Position numbers and translations under genes: made by a program. Positions 6,781 to 15,723 of a stretch of 64,000 bases of DNA are shown here, piece by piece. This DNA is from Paenibacillus lignilyticus (GTDB lineage Bacteria; Bacillota; Bacilli; Paenibacillales; Paenibacillaceae): contig NZ_JAGKSP010000014.1 of the NCBI RefSeq assembly GCF_017942085.1, forward strand, positions 62,001 to 126,000, read 5' to 3'. The notes beneath the pieces were generated by a model. It did no database searches. It was not told the DNA's origin and saw only the letters and a program-made list of their open reading frames with translations. Numbering within the stretch: the first letter of the stretch is position 1; each line of letters begins with the position of its first letter.

Positions 6781-8403
6781 CTACTCCGTCGTACGAATCG
6801 CCGCTTTCTCCCTATATTCCTGAGGGGAAAGGGTCGTCATTTTCTTGAAATACCGGGAGAAGTAACCCGGATCCAGCCCGATTCGGAGCGCCACCTCGCC
6901 GATCTTAAGCTGAGGGTCACGAAGCAGCTCCTTGGCCTTGGTTAGCTTAAGCTCGGTGATGTACTCTGAGAGGCCGCTTCCCGTCAGCTGCTTATACAAT
7001 CTGCACAAGTAGCTCGCGTTCAGTCCTACCAGATCCGCCAACCGAGACAGCGAGAGGTCCCCTTCGATATGCTTGTGAATATAGCCGTGGAGCTGATCGA
7101 CGACCTCATTGCTCTTCGCCGACTTGTCCTGATCCAGCAGCGCGAATATACTGTCCGCCGTTCGCTTGAGATAGTCGCCTGCCTCCTGCCAAGATACGTG
7201 GCCATCCAAATGAAGCAGCCGATGGATGGGAAGCTTGAGGGATACGGCCTCGTAAAGGCCCCATCGATTCATGTTCGATAGCAGTAAGGTTGCGACCGTA
7301 TAATAGGTTTCCTGCACGATGCCGTACGACCTTCCGGCCGCTCGTTCCAAGATGCTCTCCAGCAGCTGCAGAAAGGCATCCCGGTTACCACTCTCAATCA
7401 ACGTACCCAGTTGATTAAACTCGCTTTGCCAGCGGGAGATTCGAGCTTCCGAATCGGGATCCTCCTGTTTCTCGTACAGCAGCATGCGATCGCCTTGTCC
7501 AAGGCCCCGAATAAGGAGCCGGTTCAAACGCCCGTAATACTCGGACAGATCACTCCATTCAATCGGCTGCTCCGTCGAAGCGAGCGATACCGGTACATGG
7601 AGCAGCAACTCGCATTGATTCTGAATGAAGTCAAGCGATTCCTGAACAAACCGCGACGGAACCTCGGCTTCCGCTGCGCCGCTTCCCACTTGAATGATCC
7701 AGAAGAATCGCGAACGATCGCTCATCACGGGATAGAAAGCGCCGGCATGTCCCACTACTTCTTCCGCGATATTCTGGACGGCATACAAGAGCAGCTCCTT
7801 GTCCATGGCCGAATACTTCTCATCCCAGCGGTCGATGCGTCCGACCACAAGCATGAAGGGTCGGTCGGCCTGCAGCCCCAGCTCCAGCTCTTGAAATCTC
7901 TTCTCCCTGGTTGCATCGGCAATCGGCTCGCCCTCCGCAAGCTCGGTCAGAAAGCCTCTTTGCAGCAAGGGCTGCGCCTGCCGCATACGCAGCTGCGCCT
8001 TCTCCATATTGCTCTGCAAACTCTGTTCACTGTTCATATTGGCGATGACGTTCGCTACGGCATGCACGATTTCCTCTTCCTCGTCCGTTTTGAGCAAATA
8101 CCCCGCACTTCCTTGTCGAAGGGCTTCCTGCACGTACGAGAACTCATTGTGCCCGGATAGGAAAATCACTTTGCAAGCCGGCCATCTGCGCCGAATTTGT
8201 GCGAGCAGCTCAAGCCCTGTCATGCCGGGCATACGGATGTCGCTGAGCACGATATCGATTCGCGTCTGCTCCAGCCGTTCGATGGCATCCATGGCCGAGC
8301 CTGCACAGTAAATATCCAGTTCGAGATGAGCCGCCTCCTCGAACAATTCCTTCAAACTGGAGACGATATAAGGCTCGTCATCTACAATCAGCAGCCGGTG
8401 CAT
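6781..8403 (-). CDS. YesN-type response regulator (receiver plus AraC HTH)
   Basis: About 540 residues. The N-terminal receiver has the acidic pair in LLIVDDEPYI, the phospho-acceptor Asp in VLSDIRMPGMTG (residue ~55) and the switch serine in VIFLSGHNEFSY. A long middle region of the YesN type follows. The last ~105 residues are a double AraC helix-turn-helix (DLSLSRLADLVGLNASYLCR and VALRIGLDPGYFSRYFKK). Two adjacent ATG codons overlap the end of the kinase gene; the one at 8403 is seven bases from GGAGG and is preferred. It should be phosphorylated by the adjacent kinase and activate the sugar-uptake operon. Confidence 0.92.
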   Translation of the reverse strand: MHRLLIVDDEPYIVSSLKELFEEAAHLELDIYCAGSAMDAIERLEQTRIDIVLSDIRMPGMTGLELLAQIRRRWPACKVIFLSGHNEFSYVQEALRQGSAGYLLKTDEEEEIVHAVANVIANMNSEQSLQSNMEKAQLRMRQAQPLLQRGFLTELAEGEPIADATREKRFQELELGLQADRPFMLVVGRIDRWDEKYSAMDKELLLYAVQNIAEEVVGHAGAFYPVMSDRSRFFWIIQVGSGAAEAEVPSRFVQESLDFIQNQCELLLHVPVSLASTEQPIEWSDLSEYYGRLNRLLIRGLGQGDRMLLYEKQEDPDSEARISRWQSEFNQLGTLIESGNRDAFLQLLESILERAAGRSYGIVQETYYTVATLLLSNMNRWGLYEAVSLKLPIHRLLHLDGHVSWQEAGDYLKRTADSIFALLDQDKSAKSNEVVDQLHGYIHKHIEGDLSLSRLADLVGLNASYLCRLYKQLTGSGLSEYITELKLTKAKELLRDPQLKIGEVALRIGLDPGYFSRYFKKMTTLSPQEYREKAAIRTTE

Positions 8404-10181
8404 CATGATTCCTCCTTTACCGGAATATAAAGTTCGACCTTCAGCCCGCCGAGCGTTTCGCCGGTTGTTACACGTATACCGCTATCTTTGCCGTACATGA
8501 GCTGAAGCCGCTTGTGCACGTTGATCATACCCGTGGTTTCCAGCTGCGCCTGGGAATGACTGAGCTTGCGGTTCAAGGCGCTCATGTCCTCCTCGCTCAT
8601 CCCTTTGCCGTTATCTTCAATGACGACGGTTAGCAGACCGCCTGCATGCTTGAACGAAATGTGCAGCTGTCCCCCGGAGACAACGTCCTCCAGCCCATAC
8701 TTATAGCAATTCTCGATAATCGGCTGCAAGGTGAGTCTGGGCACCAGCAAATCGGCATAGCGCGCCGGCAATGGTTCGATATCAATCTGGATGCGGTCCT
8801 CGAACCGTATCTTCTGAATTTCCAAATACGACTGCGCAAAAGCCAATTCTTCCCGGAGCGCAACCTCGTCCGAGGCGTCACGCGTAATGAATTTGAAATA
8901 GTTGCCCAAGTGCTTCGTAAACGGCTTCAGCTTCGGATAATCCTCTACCTTCACCATCCGGTTCAGAATAAAGAAGGTGTTGTACAGAAAATGAGGATTA
9001 ATCTGTGCCTGCAGCTGCTTCAGCTCCGAGCGCTGCGAACGGATTTGCTGCTCGTACACTTCTTCGATGAGTACGTTCACTCGTCCGATCATGGAGTTGA
9101 ACTGGCTGTACAAGTATTCGAATTCATCGCGGGTTGTCGGATTGAGACGCACGTCGAGCTGACCTTTTTCCACCTTGCGAAACGTTCGGACCAGCTGCTC
9201 AAGCGGTTTATGGATAACCCGGTAAATCCAGTACGAGAAGAACAATACGATAATGAACGAGGTGAGCGAAAGCACCCACAGCCATAGGTTATATTTAGCA
9301 ATCGGCCCCAGCGCGTTCTTCACCGGCATGTACATGACGAGCGTCATATCGAAGGAAGGCTCATGCTCCAAGGTAAGCAAGTAAGGCGTCCCTTCAAAAT
9401 CGATCGTATCCATAGCCGTCACCGTATCGCCCTTCACCAGGCGCTTGGCGACTTGCCGTATATGTTCGATCAGATCGGCGTGATCGTCATTCGTAATCGA
9501 CCAATTAAAGTCCGTCCCAAACAAGATCGCTTGCTCGCCTTGAATATTCGAAAATTGCTGCAATTCCTGCCGAATGGCCTTCTTCGAGATTTCTTCGTTT
9601 AAGAAGAAGGTGAGGGAATCGGGATACCCGATATCGGGGTACTTCTGCGTGATGAACAGACGATCCCGCCACGATTGGACAATGGGATGGATGCGGCCTG
9701 ATTCGTCGATTAAGGTTTGCAAATAAGCCTGGTCAGCAGAATCATAGTTGTTCTGCGAATTGATGACCTTGCCGAGAGTCGGTATATAGGCATTGAAGCT
9801 GGCGATATAGTTACTGGAGTTCTTCACGAGCGCAAGCCGCTCCTGCAGCCTGATAATCGCCTGCGTTCGCTCGTTGTCCGACATGATTTCGCTCGTCACG
9901 CTCAGCTTCTGCAGATCGCGATCATTAATGAAATCCCACTGCAGCCGCTGTATGCGTTCGAATTCCACTACGAGGGATTGTATATAGAAGTGGACTCTGC
10001 CTTTCATCGACTTCGTGATTTCATCGCGGACGCTGGCTGCGCCCCACTGATTCAAATAGAGGCTTATCGTATACATCGGAATAATGACGAGCATGAAGGC
10101 GATGACGAGCTTGCCGAAAATCGGAATTCGGAGCTTGGCGGTGCGTCTCAGCGGAATCGACTTCCTTTCGGATGCTAACAT
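8403..10181 (-). CDS. YesM-type sensor histidine kinase
   Basis: 592 residues. A first membrane helix (LVIAFMLVIIPMYTISLYL), a large extracytoplasmic sensing region, a second helix near residue 300 (LWVLSLTSFIIVLFFSYWIY), a HAMP linker, the His_kinase domain with QINPHFLYNTFFILNRM (phospho-His) and an ATPase domain with PIIENCYKYG (N box) and VIEDNGKGM (G box). This is the LytS/YesM kinase class that pairs with YesN regulators, and the partner gene overlaps its stop. The ATG at 10181 has only a weak ribosome binding site; see the promoter note. It probably senses a sugar or a loaded binding protein. Confidence 0.92.
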   Translation of the reverse strand: MLASERKSIPLRRTAKLRIPIFGKLVIAFMLVIIPMYTISLYLNQWGAASVRDEITKSMKGRVHFYIQSLVVEFERIQRLQWDFINDRDLQKLSVTSEIMSDNERTQAIIRLQERLALVKNSSNYIASFNAYIPTLGKVINSQNNYDSADQAYLQTLIDESGRIHPIVQSWRDRLFITQKYPDIGYPDSLTFFLNEEISKKAIRQELQQFSNIQGEQAILFGTDFNWSITNDDHADLIEHIRQVAKRLVKGDTVTAMDTIDFEGTPYLLTLEHEPSFDMTLVMYMPVKNALGPIAKYNLWLWVLSLTSFIIVLFFSYWIYRVIHKPLEQLVRTFRKVEKGQLDVRLNPTTRDEFEYLYSQFNSMIGRVNVLIEEVYEQQIRSQRSELKQLQAQINPHFLYNTFFILNRMVKVEDYPKLKPFTKHLGNYFKFITRDASDEVALREELAFAQSYLEIQKIRFEDRIQIDIEPLPARYADLLVPRLTLQPIIENCYKYGLEDVVSGGQLHISFKHAGGLLTVVIEDNGKGMSEEDMSALNRKLSHSQAQLETTGMINVHKRLQLMYGKDSGIRVTTGETLGGLKVELYIPVKEES

Positions 10182-10187
10182 TTGCTC

Positions 10188-10193
10188 ATTATA
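10188..10193 (-). promoter_or_regulatory. Possible -10 box just before the kinase start codon
   Basis: TATAAT lies six bases upstream of the kinase ATG, with no good Shine-Dalgarno in between and no clear -35. If used, the transcript would be almost leaderless. It could equally be chance in an A/T-rich gap between co-transcribed genes. Confidence 0.3.
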
Positions 10194-10223
10194 TCATGCC
10201 CTCGCGCATCGCCCTTGCTGCCG

Positions 10224-11108
10224 CTACTCCTTCACGCTGCCCAGCACGATACCTTTGACGAAGAAACGTTGAAGAAAAGGATAGATCATCAGAATCGGCA
10301 GCGAACCCATGAAGATTTGGGCCGCTTTGGAGGTGCGATCCGACACCTGCGCGAGGGAATCCAGATCCTTCGCGGATTGCATCGCCAAATCAATCTTGAT
10401 GACGACCGTGTGCAGATAGCTCTGAAGCGGATAATTTTCCGGGCGGTGCATGAAGATCAACCCATCGAACCAGGAGTTCCAGTGATGAACGATCGTAAAC
10501 AGCATGATCGTCGCCAGTGCGGGCATGGACAGCGGAACGAACACTCTCCACAGCACCGTCCACGCGCGAGCGCCGTCTACGAATGCCGCCTCCTCCAGCT
10601 CCTTGGGCAATCCGCGGAAGAAGTTCAGCAGCAGGATTACGTTAAACACCGGTACCGCTCCGGGGATGACGAGCGCCCAGATCGTATCCATTAAGTGCGT
10701 CTTCGACACGACGATATAACTTGGAATCAAACCGCCGCTGAACAGAATGGTGAGCACGAAGAACCAGGCGTAAACGGTGCGGTATTTGAACGTCCGAACT
10801 TCCTTGGACAACGGATAAGCGAGCAGAATGGTCAGAAACATATTGATGAGCGTGCCAAGACCAACCCGCTCCAAGGTAACGATGAATGATTTAGAGAATT
10901 CCGGCTTATGAAGCACGTATTCGTAGGATTGCAGGGTGAAGTTAACGGGCCATAACACGACATCCCCCGCAGCTGCCGCGGTTTTGTCGCTGAGCGAAAT
11001 CGCGAAAACATGAATCAAAGGCAGAATGCACAGAATGGATAACCCGATCAGAAATATATAATTGGCTGCTTGGAACAGCTTTCGGCTGGTCGTTAATTGA
11101 TAGAGCAA
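10224..11108 (-). CDS. Sugar ABC transporter permease (YtcP/LplC type)
   Basis: 294 residues with six hydrophobic helices and the permease loop LPKELEEAAFVDGARAWTVLWRVFVPL (EAA motif, contact site for the ATPase). It ends SLPILMIYPFLQRFFVKGIVLGSVKE, the usual C terminus of this permease class. The frame is open further upstream, but a TTG at 11108 with AGGAGGTG seven bases before it gives the standard length and avoids overlap with the preceding permease. Together with the next permease and the lipoprotein it forms an Lpl-type importer. No ATPase gene is nearby, so a shared MsmX-like ATPase is probably used. Confidence 0.9.
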   Translation of the reverse strand: MLYQLTTSRKLFQAANYIFLIGLSILCILPLIHVFAISLSDKTAAAAGDVVLWPVNFTLQSYEYVLHKPEFSKSFIVTLERVGLGTLINMFLTILLAYPLSKEVRTFKYRTVYAWFFVLTILFSGGLIPSYIVVSKTHLMDTIWALVIPGAVPVFNVILLLNFFRGLPKELEEAAFVDGARAWTVLWRVFVPLSMPALATIMLFTIVHHWNSWFDGLIFMHRPENYPLQSYLHTVVIKIDLAMQSAKDLDSLAQVSDRTSKAAQIFMGSLPILMIYPFLQRFFVKGIVLGSVKE

Positions 11109-11121
11109 GTTCGCGCACCTC

Positions 11122-12018
11122 CTAGAATATGCGATAGTTGGCCAAACGGTAGGCGAGTAGATAGGAAGTCGAAATGAGCACGAACGAAACGAAAGATTTG
11201 AACAATCCGACTGCTGTCGCAGGTCCGAATTGCGCCTGCTCAAGTCCCAGGCGATAGACGAGCGTATCGATAATATCCCCGCTATCGAAGACTTGCGGCG
11301 AATAGAGATTGAAGATTTGATCAAAGCCTGCATTCAGTACGTTGCCGAGGCTAAGTGTCGTAAGGAGCACAATAATAGGCACCATGCCCGGAAGCGTCAC
11401 GTGCAAGGTTTGCTTCCAGCGGCTTGCGCCATCCACGACTGCCGCTTCGTACAGCACCGGATTAATGGAAGTCAGCGCAGCCAAGTAAACGATGGTGGAG
11501 AATCCAAATTCCTTCCACAGATCGCTGATGACGATCGTAAACGGGAACCACCGATTATCACCGAGAAAATAGATCGGCTCGATCCCAAAGAGGCCCAGCA
11601 CTTGATTCACGATGCCACTCGAGGGCGATAATACATCGATCAGGATTCCGCCAAGGATAATCCAGGATAGAAAGTGCGGCAAATAGATGAGTGTCTGAAT
11701 CCCCCGCTTAATCGCGGTTTTGGTCACTTCATTAAGCAAGAGCGCGATAAGTACGGGAAACACGAGACCCGCCGCGATTTTCATCACAGAAATATAGATT
11801 GTATTCCAGAGCACCGTTAAGGTCTCCGGCATATCCCACACATACTTGAAATTGTCCCATCCGGTCCACTCCGAGCCGGAGTAGCCGAGCGCAGGGATGA
11901 AATGCTGAAACGCCATTACAATGCCAAGCATCGGACCATAACTGTAGATCAGCACCAAAATGACGCCCGGAAGCAGCATCAAATGAAACGGCATCTGGCT
12001 GATTCTATTCTTTACCAT
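11122..12018 (-). CDS. Sugar ABC transporter permease (LplB type)
   Basis: 298 residues with six membrane helices. The EAA loop is INPVLYEAAVVDGASRWKQTLHVTLPGM. The N-terminal FHLMLLPGVILVLIYSYGPMLGIVMAFQ and the end LLAYRLANYRIF are typical of LplB-type permeases for oligosaccharides. The ATG at 12018 follows GGAGGGA; the open frame further upstream has no ribosome binding site and would read into an intercistronic hairpin. It forms the heterodimeric channel with the permease that starts 13 bases after its stop. Confidence 0.92.
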   Translation of the reverse strand: MVKNRISQMPFHLMLLPGVILVLIYSYGPMLGIVMAFQHFIPALGYSGSEWTGWDNFKYVWDMPETLTVLWNTIYISVMKIAAGLVFPVLIALLLNEVTKTAIKRGIQTLIYLPHFLSWIILGGILIDVLSPSSGIVNQVLGLFGIEPIYFLGDNRWFPFTIVISDLWKEFGFSTIVYLAALTSINPVLYEAAVVDGASRWKQTLHVTLPGMVPIIVLLTTLSLGNVLNAGFDQIFNLYSPQVFDSGDIIDTLVYRLGLEQAQFGPATAVGLFKSFVSFVLISTSYLLAYRLANYRIF

Positions 12019-12064
12019 TGCGGTCCCTCCGTCTTTCGTATGTCGTATTTGGGGTAGATGAAAG

Positions 12065-12106
12065 AAGAAGAAGAAGGATAGGAAGATCACTATCGTTCTT
12101 CTTCTT
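12065..12106 (-). promoter_or_regulatory. Intercistronic stem-loop between binding-protein and permease genes
   Basis: A 17-base arm (12065-12081) and its complement (12090-12106) pair at 16 of 17 positions around an 8-base loop. It sits in the 99-bp gap downstream of the binding-protein gene. Such hairpins often stabilise the upstream message or partly stop transcription so that the binding protein is made in excess. Confidence 0.7.
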
Positions 12107-12117
12107 GGTCTACTGCA

Positions 12118-13842
12118 TTATTTACTTTGCTGCGCTGCCCATTCGGAAACCTCTTGCGTAATTTGATCGCCGCCAAGCTTCTTCCAGTCCGCTACGAACT
12201 TATCGAAATCATCGATTGGGGAGCCCAGAATGATTTTGGTGAACACTTCTTTTTGCATCTTATCAAGGGTCGCCATTTTCTCCGCCATTGTCTTCGTCTT
12301 GGAGCCGTAGAACTTGGTGAAATTGATGTTCTGCTCTTTGTTCTGATAGATGCCGTCCAGAACGCTATACGCGCTTTCCGTACCGAATACGCGCACCGTG
12401 CCCCAAGTTGTACGGTCTCCGCCTTGGAAGGCAAGGATTTTGTCGTAATAGCCTTTCTCTTCCGGATTGAGCGCCGTTGCATCCTTGGAATCAAGTGCCC
12501 CAATGACTTTCTTGTAGTGGCCGTAGTTTCCGATCGGATCGGAGCCTTTGACCATCATGACATTCTCTTTGAAGTGTCCGTATTCTTTGTCCCCAACGAT
12601 TTCCGTATGGAACACTTTAGGATCCGCTTGGCCGCCATAGAGCTTCTCTTGGCTGGTGTTCAGCAGCTTGATGAGCGCTTCCGGATGCTCCATCTTCTTG
12701 CTCGCAACCATGTATTCGTTGAATTCCAATGCGCCGGTATACTGAACCGGTTTATCTGTCGCCGAAATGCCCGGAAGTACAACCCAGTCCGCATTCGCAT
12801 TCTTCGTTACACTGTCTTGAAGAGGCCATAATGGATTCCACAGCGCTCCAAAGTTAATGCCGATCCGGTTATTGGCATAATCCTCGCCAACCTTGCCGGA
12901 GTCCTTCACCCCGAATTCGCGATCGATAAGTCCCTTGTTCTTCATGTCTTGCAGCTTCAGCAGCGCTTCTCTGACTTCCGGCTGAATACCGCCGTAGCCG
13001 ATTGTGCCGTCTGCTTGCTGAACCCATGTGTATGGCTGTGCGCCGAATGCGTTGAATACGCCGGTCGCTTCCGCAACGCCGTTCTTGTACAGATCTTTCG
13101 TCAGACCCATGCCGAACGTATCCTTCTTGCCATTGCCGTCCGGATCCTGGTTCACGAATGCATCCATGACCTTCTCCAGTTCGGCCCATGTCTTAGGCAC
13201 TTCCAGGTTCAGCTTCTTCAGCCAATCCGCCCGGATGTACATCAAGGACAAGCCGCCCTCGTAGGAGCCTTCATCCGGCGGAATCGCCATCAGCTTGCCG
13301 TTAAACGTCGCCGAGGCTTTGGCCAGCGGCCCCATCTCGATCGACTTCTTCGTTAATTCGGATGCATATTTGTCGTACACATCCGTCAAGTCCGCGATCA
13401 AATCCGCATCAACCAGCTGCTTCAATTGCGCGCCGTTCACTTTCATAATGTCCGGAATATCTCCGGAAGCGATTGCAACGTTGAGTTTCTCATAATATTG
13501 GTCAGATGGAGCGATCCAATCGTACTTTAGCGTAATCCCAAGCTCGTCCGCGTAAGCCTTGGTCCAATTGTTGTTCTCGAAGTCTTCCCCTTCTTTGAAC
13601 GCCATGGACGGGTCTTGATCTCGAATGGCAGTAACGGTAATCGGTGGATCATACTTGGCATTAATGTCTACTACATCATCAGCCGCGCCGTTGGATTGGT
13701 TTCCGGCAGCAGTTCCGTTCGCATTGGCACCCGTGGATTCGTTCGAATTTGAATTCGAATTCGAGTCCGAGTTGCCGCACGCTGAGGTAAATACGACCAT
13801 GGTCATCAGAGACAACAACAAAACATGTTTCATTGATTTCAT
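12118..13842 (-). CDS. Solute-binding lipoprotein of a sugar ABC transporter (LplA type)
   Basis: 574 residues. The signal peptide MKSMKHVLLLSLMTMVVF ends in the lipobox TSAC, so the mature protein is anchored by a lipidated Cys. A Ser/Asn linker follows (SNSNSNSN, coded by repeated GAATTC-like units). The rest is a family-1 type solute-binding protein of the long LplA class (CFGM-type hinge strands such as LMYIRADWLKKLNLEVPKTW). ATG has GGGAGG eight bases before it. It captures the sugar substrate outside the membrane and delivers it to the two permeases behind it. Confidence 0.93.
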   Translation of the reverse strand: MKSMKHVLLLSLMTMVVFTSACGNSDSNSNSNSNESTGANANGTAAGNQSNGAADDVVDINAKYDPPITVTAIRDQDPSMAFKEGEDFENNNWTKAYADELGITLKYDWIAPSDQYYEKLNVAIASGDIPDIMKVNGAQLKQLVDADLIADLTDVYDKYASELTKKSIEMGPLAKASATFNGKLMAIPPDEGSYEGGLSLMYIRADWLKKLNLEVPKTWAELEKVMDAFVNQDPDGNGKKDTFGMGLTKDLYKNGVAEATGVFNAFGAQPYTWVQQADGTIGYGGIQPEVREALLKLQDMKNKGLIDREFGVKDSGKVGEDYANNRIGINFGALWNPLWPLQDSVTKNANADWVVLPGISATDKPVQYTGALEFNEYMVASKKMEHPEALIKLLNTSQEKLYGGQADPKVFHTEIVGDKEYGHFKENVMMVKGSDPIGNYGHYKKVIGALDSKDATALNPEEKGYYDKILAFQGGDRTTWGTVRVFGTESAYSVLDGIYQNKEQNINFTKFYGSKTKTMAEKMATLDKMQKEVFTKIILGSPIDDFDKFVADWKKLGGDQITQEVSEWAAQQSK

Positions 13843-13924
13843 CTTTGCAACCTCCCGTTTATATATACACTGTCATTCTTGCTGCTTCATCATACCGAAC
13901 TCACCGGGAGGCGAAAATATGAAT

Positions 13925-13984
13925 GTATTGACATGAAATGAACAATCTTTACTTTAGTCAATGAAAGAGCAAGGAAGTCAATAC
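13925..13984. promoter_or_regulatory. Repeated GTCAAT half-sites upstream of the binding-protein gene
   Basis: AGTCAATR occurs at 13956 and 13976, exactly 20 bases apart (two helical turns, same face), and its inverse GTATTGAC at 13925. Spaced direct half-sites of this kind are typical for AraC-type activators. The YesN regulator of this locus is the likely binder. The 151-bp gap should also hold the operon promoter, which could not be placed with confidence. Confidence 0.4.
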
Positions 13985-13993
13985 TTTCCTTAT

Positions 13994-15664
13994 CTAACGG
14001 AAGAGAATCGGCTTCTTAGCTAACGCATCCTGCTTCGAGGCTTCGCGGATTGGGCGATAGATGGGCGAGAAATCGCGCTCATGCCGCTCATCCCTATAGA
14101 CGGCGTTTCCTTTCGGCGCCAGCGTGGTATGCGCTTGGATGGACAACCCTTCGACGCCCAGCGGACCATGAAGGAGGAGGGAGCCGTGCCGCAGCATAAA
14201 CGGAGCTTGGCCCTCGGATGGTTTGCTGCTTGAGGCTGGGATTTGCTGAAGCGCAATACCGAAGGACAGCTCCAGTTTCGTGCCGGTCGTAAGCGCAGCC
14301 GTAATCTCAATAAAACCGTTGTTCGGTATTATCTTGTCCATCGCTTCACCGTTCAGTAGAAGGGCAACCGAACCGGGTACGGCGTACTGAGGAACAAACA
14401 GTTTAATTGTTTTCTCGATGGCTCCCGGACTGCTGACGACGGTTAGCGCCGCCTGACCCTCATAAGGGTACCGTGTCTCCAGCTTCATCGCCACCGGCCC
14501 TTCCGCAAACAGAAGTTCAACCAGATTCGCATGGTAGAAAGGCACCGTCACTTCGTCGTCTCTCAGCCAATAGCTGTATTCCGCAGCGCGTGATAGTCCT
14601 TCTCCGCCGCGCATGGTACAGCACCAATACGCTTCATATACATTCTCGAGCGCATACAGCGAAGGCTCTTCTTCACGGGTACAGCAATCGCAGCCGAAGC
14701 CGCCGTTCTCGCGCTGTCCGTGACTGATCGCATTATAGTAGATGAGATGCGCGGTCTCCAGGTAGCGCGGTTGATCCGTATACCGCCACAGCTCAATGGC
14801 GGCCACGAAAGAATCCACGACTGCGCACGGTTCCGTCCACCACGGGCGGTTAAACCAGTTGCGATTCGCGTAATTCTCGGTCTTCCCTTCGCTCAAATAA
14901 AGCGAATAAATAGACTCCGCCGCATGCAGCAGGCTCTTGTTGCCGCTCATGCCATAGTAGCGGAGAATGCCCCGCAGCGCAGACAGCGTTGCATGGGTTT
15001 GAGCGTTGATGCCCGAAAGATCGATTTCGAGGAAACGACTAATCATTTCTTCAATGGTCGCCTTTAGCTCCGGCCACTTCAGAAGCTCGTACGCATGCGT
15101 CGCCCCATCGAGCATAATGAAAGCACAGCCAATGTCCGTCGACAGGTACCAGTCGCGAACCGTCTTGTCCGCGAGCGTACCGGACGCTTCGCCGCCCTCC
15201 GCCCGCTCAGACGGATCAGTCGGATAATGGGCAAAATGGCTATGGGCAGGCAGCAGCAGATTCTTCACGATGCGTCCGATTTGGTCCAGCACGGCAGGAC
15301 TCTGCCTCCAAGCGTACAGCTCGCACAAAGCGCGCAGAAACCAGCTGTTGCCGGACAGCTGCTGCTCATCGGTAATCCCTTCGGGCAGTATATTCCCGAA
15401 ATAGCCCAGCACATTCATGTGGAGCGGAAGCTTCGCCAAGATGGCATCCAAGTGAAGGGCGTCCTTGCCTGTTGCGCGGGCGGTCAAGATTTGCGCGAGC
15501 AAGGTTCTGCCCTCATTATCCCCCGGCCAATCGTAGCTCGATGGCTTAAAAACTTCTTCGGGGCTGTATAGCGTATCCGCCAGACGAGCAGCGTTGGCAT
15601 GCAAACGATCAAGCAAATCCCCTTGTACAGCAATTTGTTCCAATGCTATCGTATTCCGAGACAT
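13994..15664 (-). CDS. Six-hairpin glycosidase, GH127/DUF1680-like
   Basis: About 556 residues of helical-barrel type. The pieces SGNSWFLRALCELYAW, YYGMSGNKSLLHAAESIY and TDQPRYLETAHLIYYNAIS look like consecutive helical hairpins. CDCC near residue 330 and AYWCC about 20 residues later resemble the zinc-cysteine region of GH127 beta-L-arabinofuranosidases. No signal peptide is present, so it should act inside the cell. Two ATGs (15670, 15664) are possible; AAGGAG fits the second. It lies in the carbohydrate locus with two other putative glycosidases. The GH127 assignment is by motif only and the true substrate is open. Confidence 0.6.
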   Translation of the reverse strand: MSRNTIALEQIAVQGDLLDRLHANAARLADTLYSPEEVFKPSSYDWPGDNEGRTLLAQILTARATGKDALHLDAILAKLPLHMNVLGYFGNILPEGITDEQQLSGNSWFLRALCELYAWRQSPAVLDQIGRIVKNLLLPAHSHFAHYPTDPSERAEGGEASGTLADKTVRDWYLSTDIGCAFIMLDGATHAYELLKWPELKATIEEMISRFLEIDLSGINAQTHATLSALRGILRYYGMSGNKSLLHAAESIYSLYLSEGKTENYANRNWFNRPWWTEPCAVVDSFVAAIELWRYTDQPRYLETAHLIYYNAISHGQRENGGFGCDCCTREEEPSLYALENVYEAYWCCTMRGGEGLSRAAEYSYWLRDDEVTVPFYHANLVELLFAEGPVAMKLETRYPYEGQAALTVVSSPGAIEKTIKLFVPQYAVPGSVALLLNGEAMDKIIPNNGFIEITAALTTGTKLELSFGIALQQIPASSSKPSEGQAPFMLRHGSLLLHGPLGVEGLSIQAHTTLAPKGNAVYRDERHERDFSPIYRPIREASKQDALAKKPILFR

Positions 15665-15723
15665 CGCCATTCTCCTTCTCTCCTCGTATTCGGGCCATCT
15701 TCTTCCCTTTACTGCTCCCCCAT

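Noticed and set aside
11109..11333. Upstream 75 codons of the YtcP-type permease frame
   Set aside because: They overlap the end of the preceding permease in another frame, and a TTG with AGGAGGTG gives the standard length.
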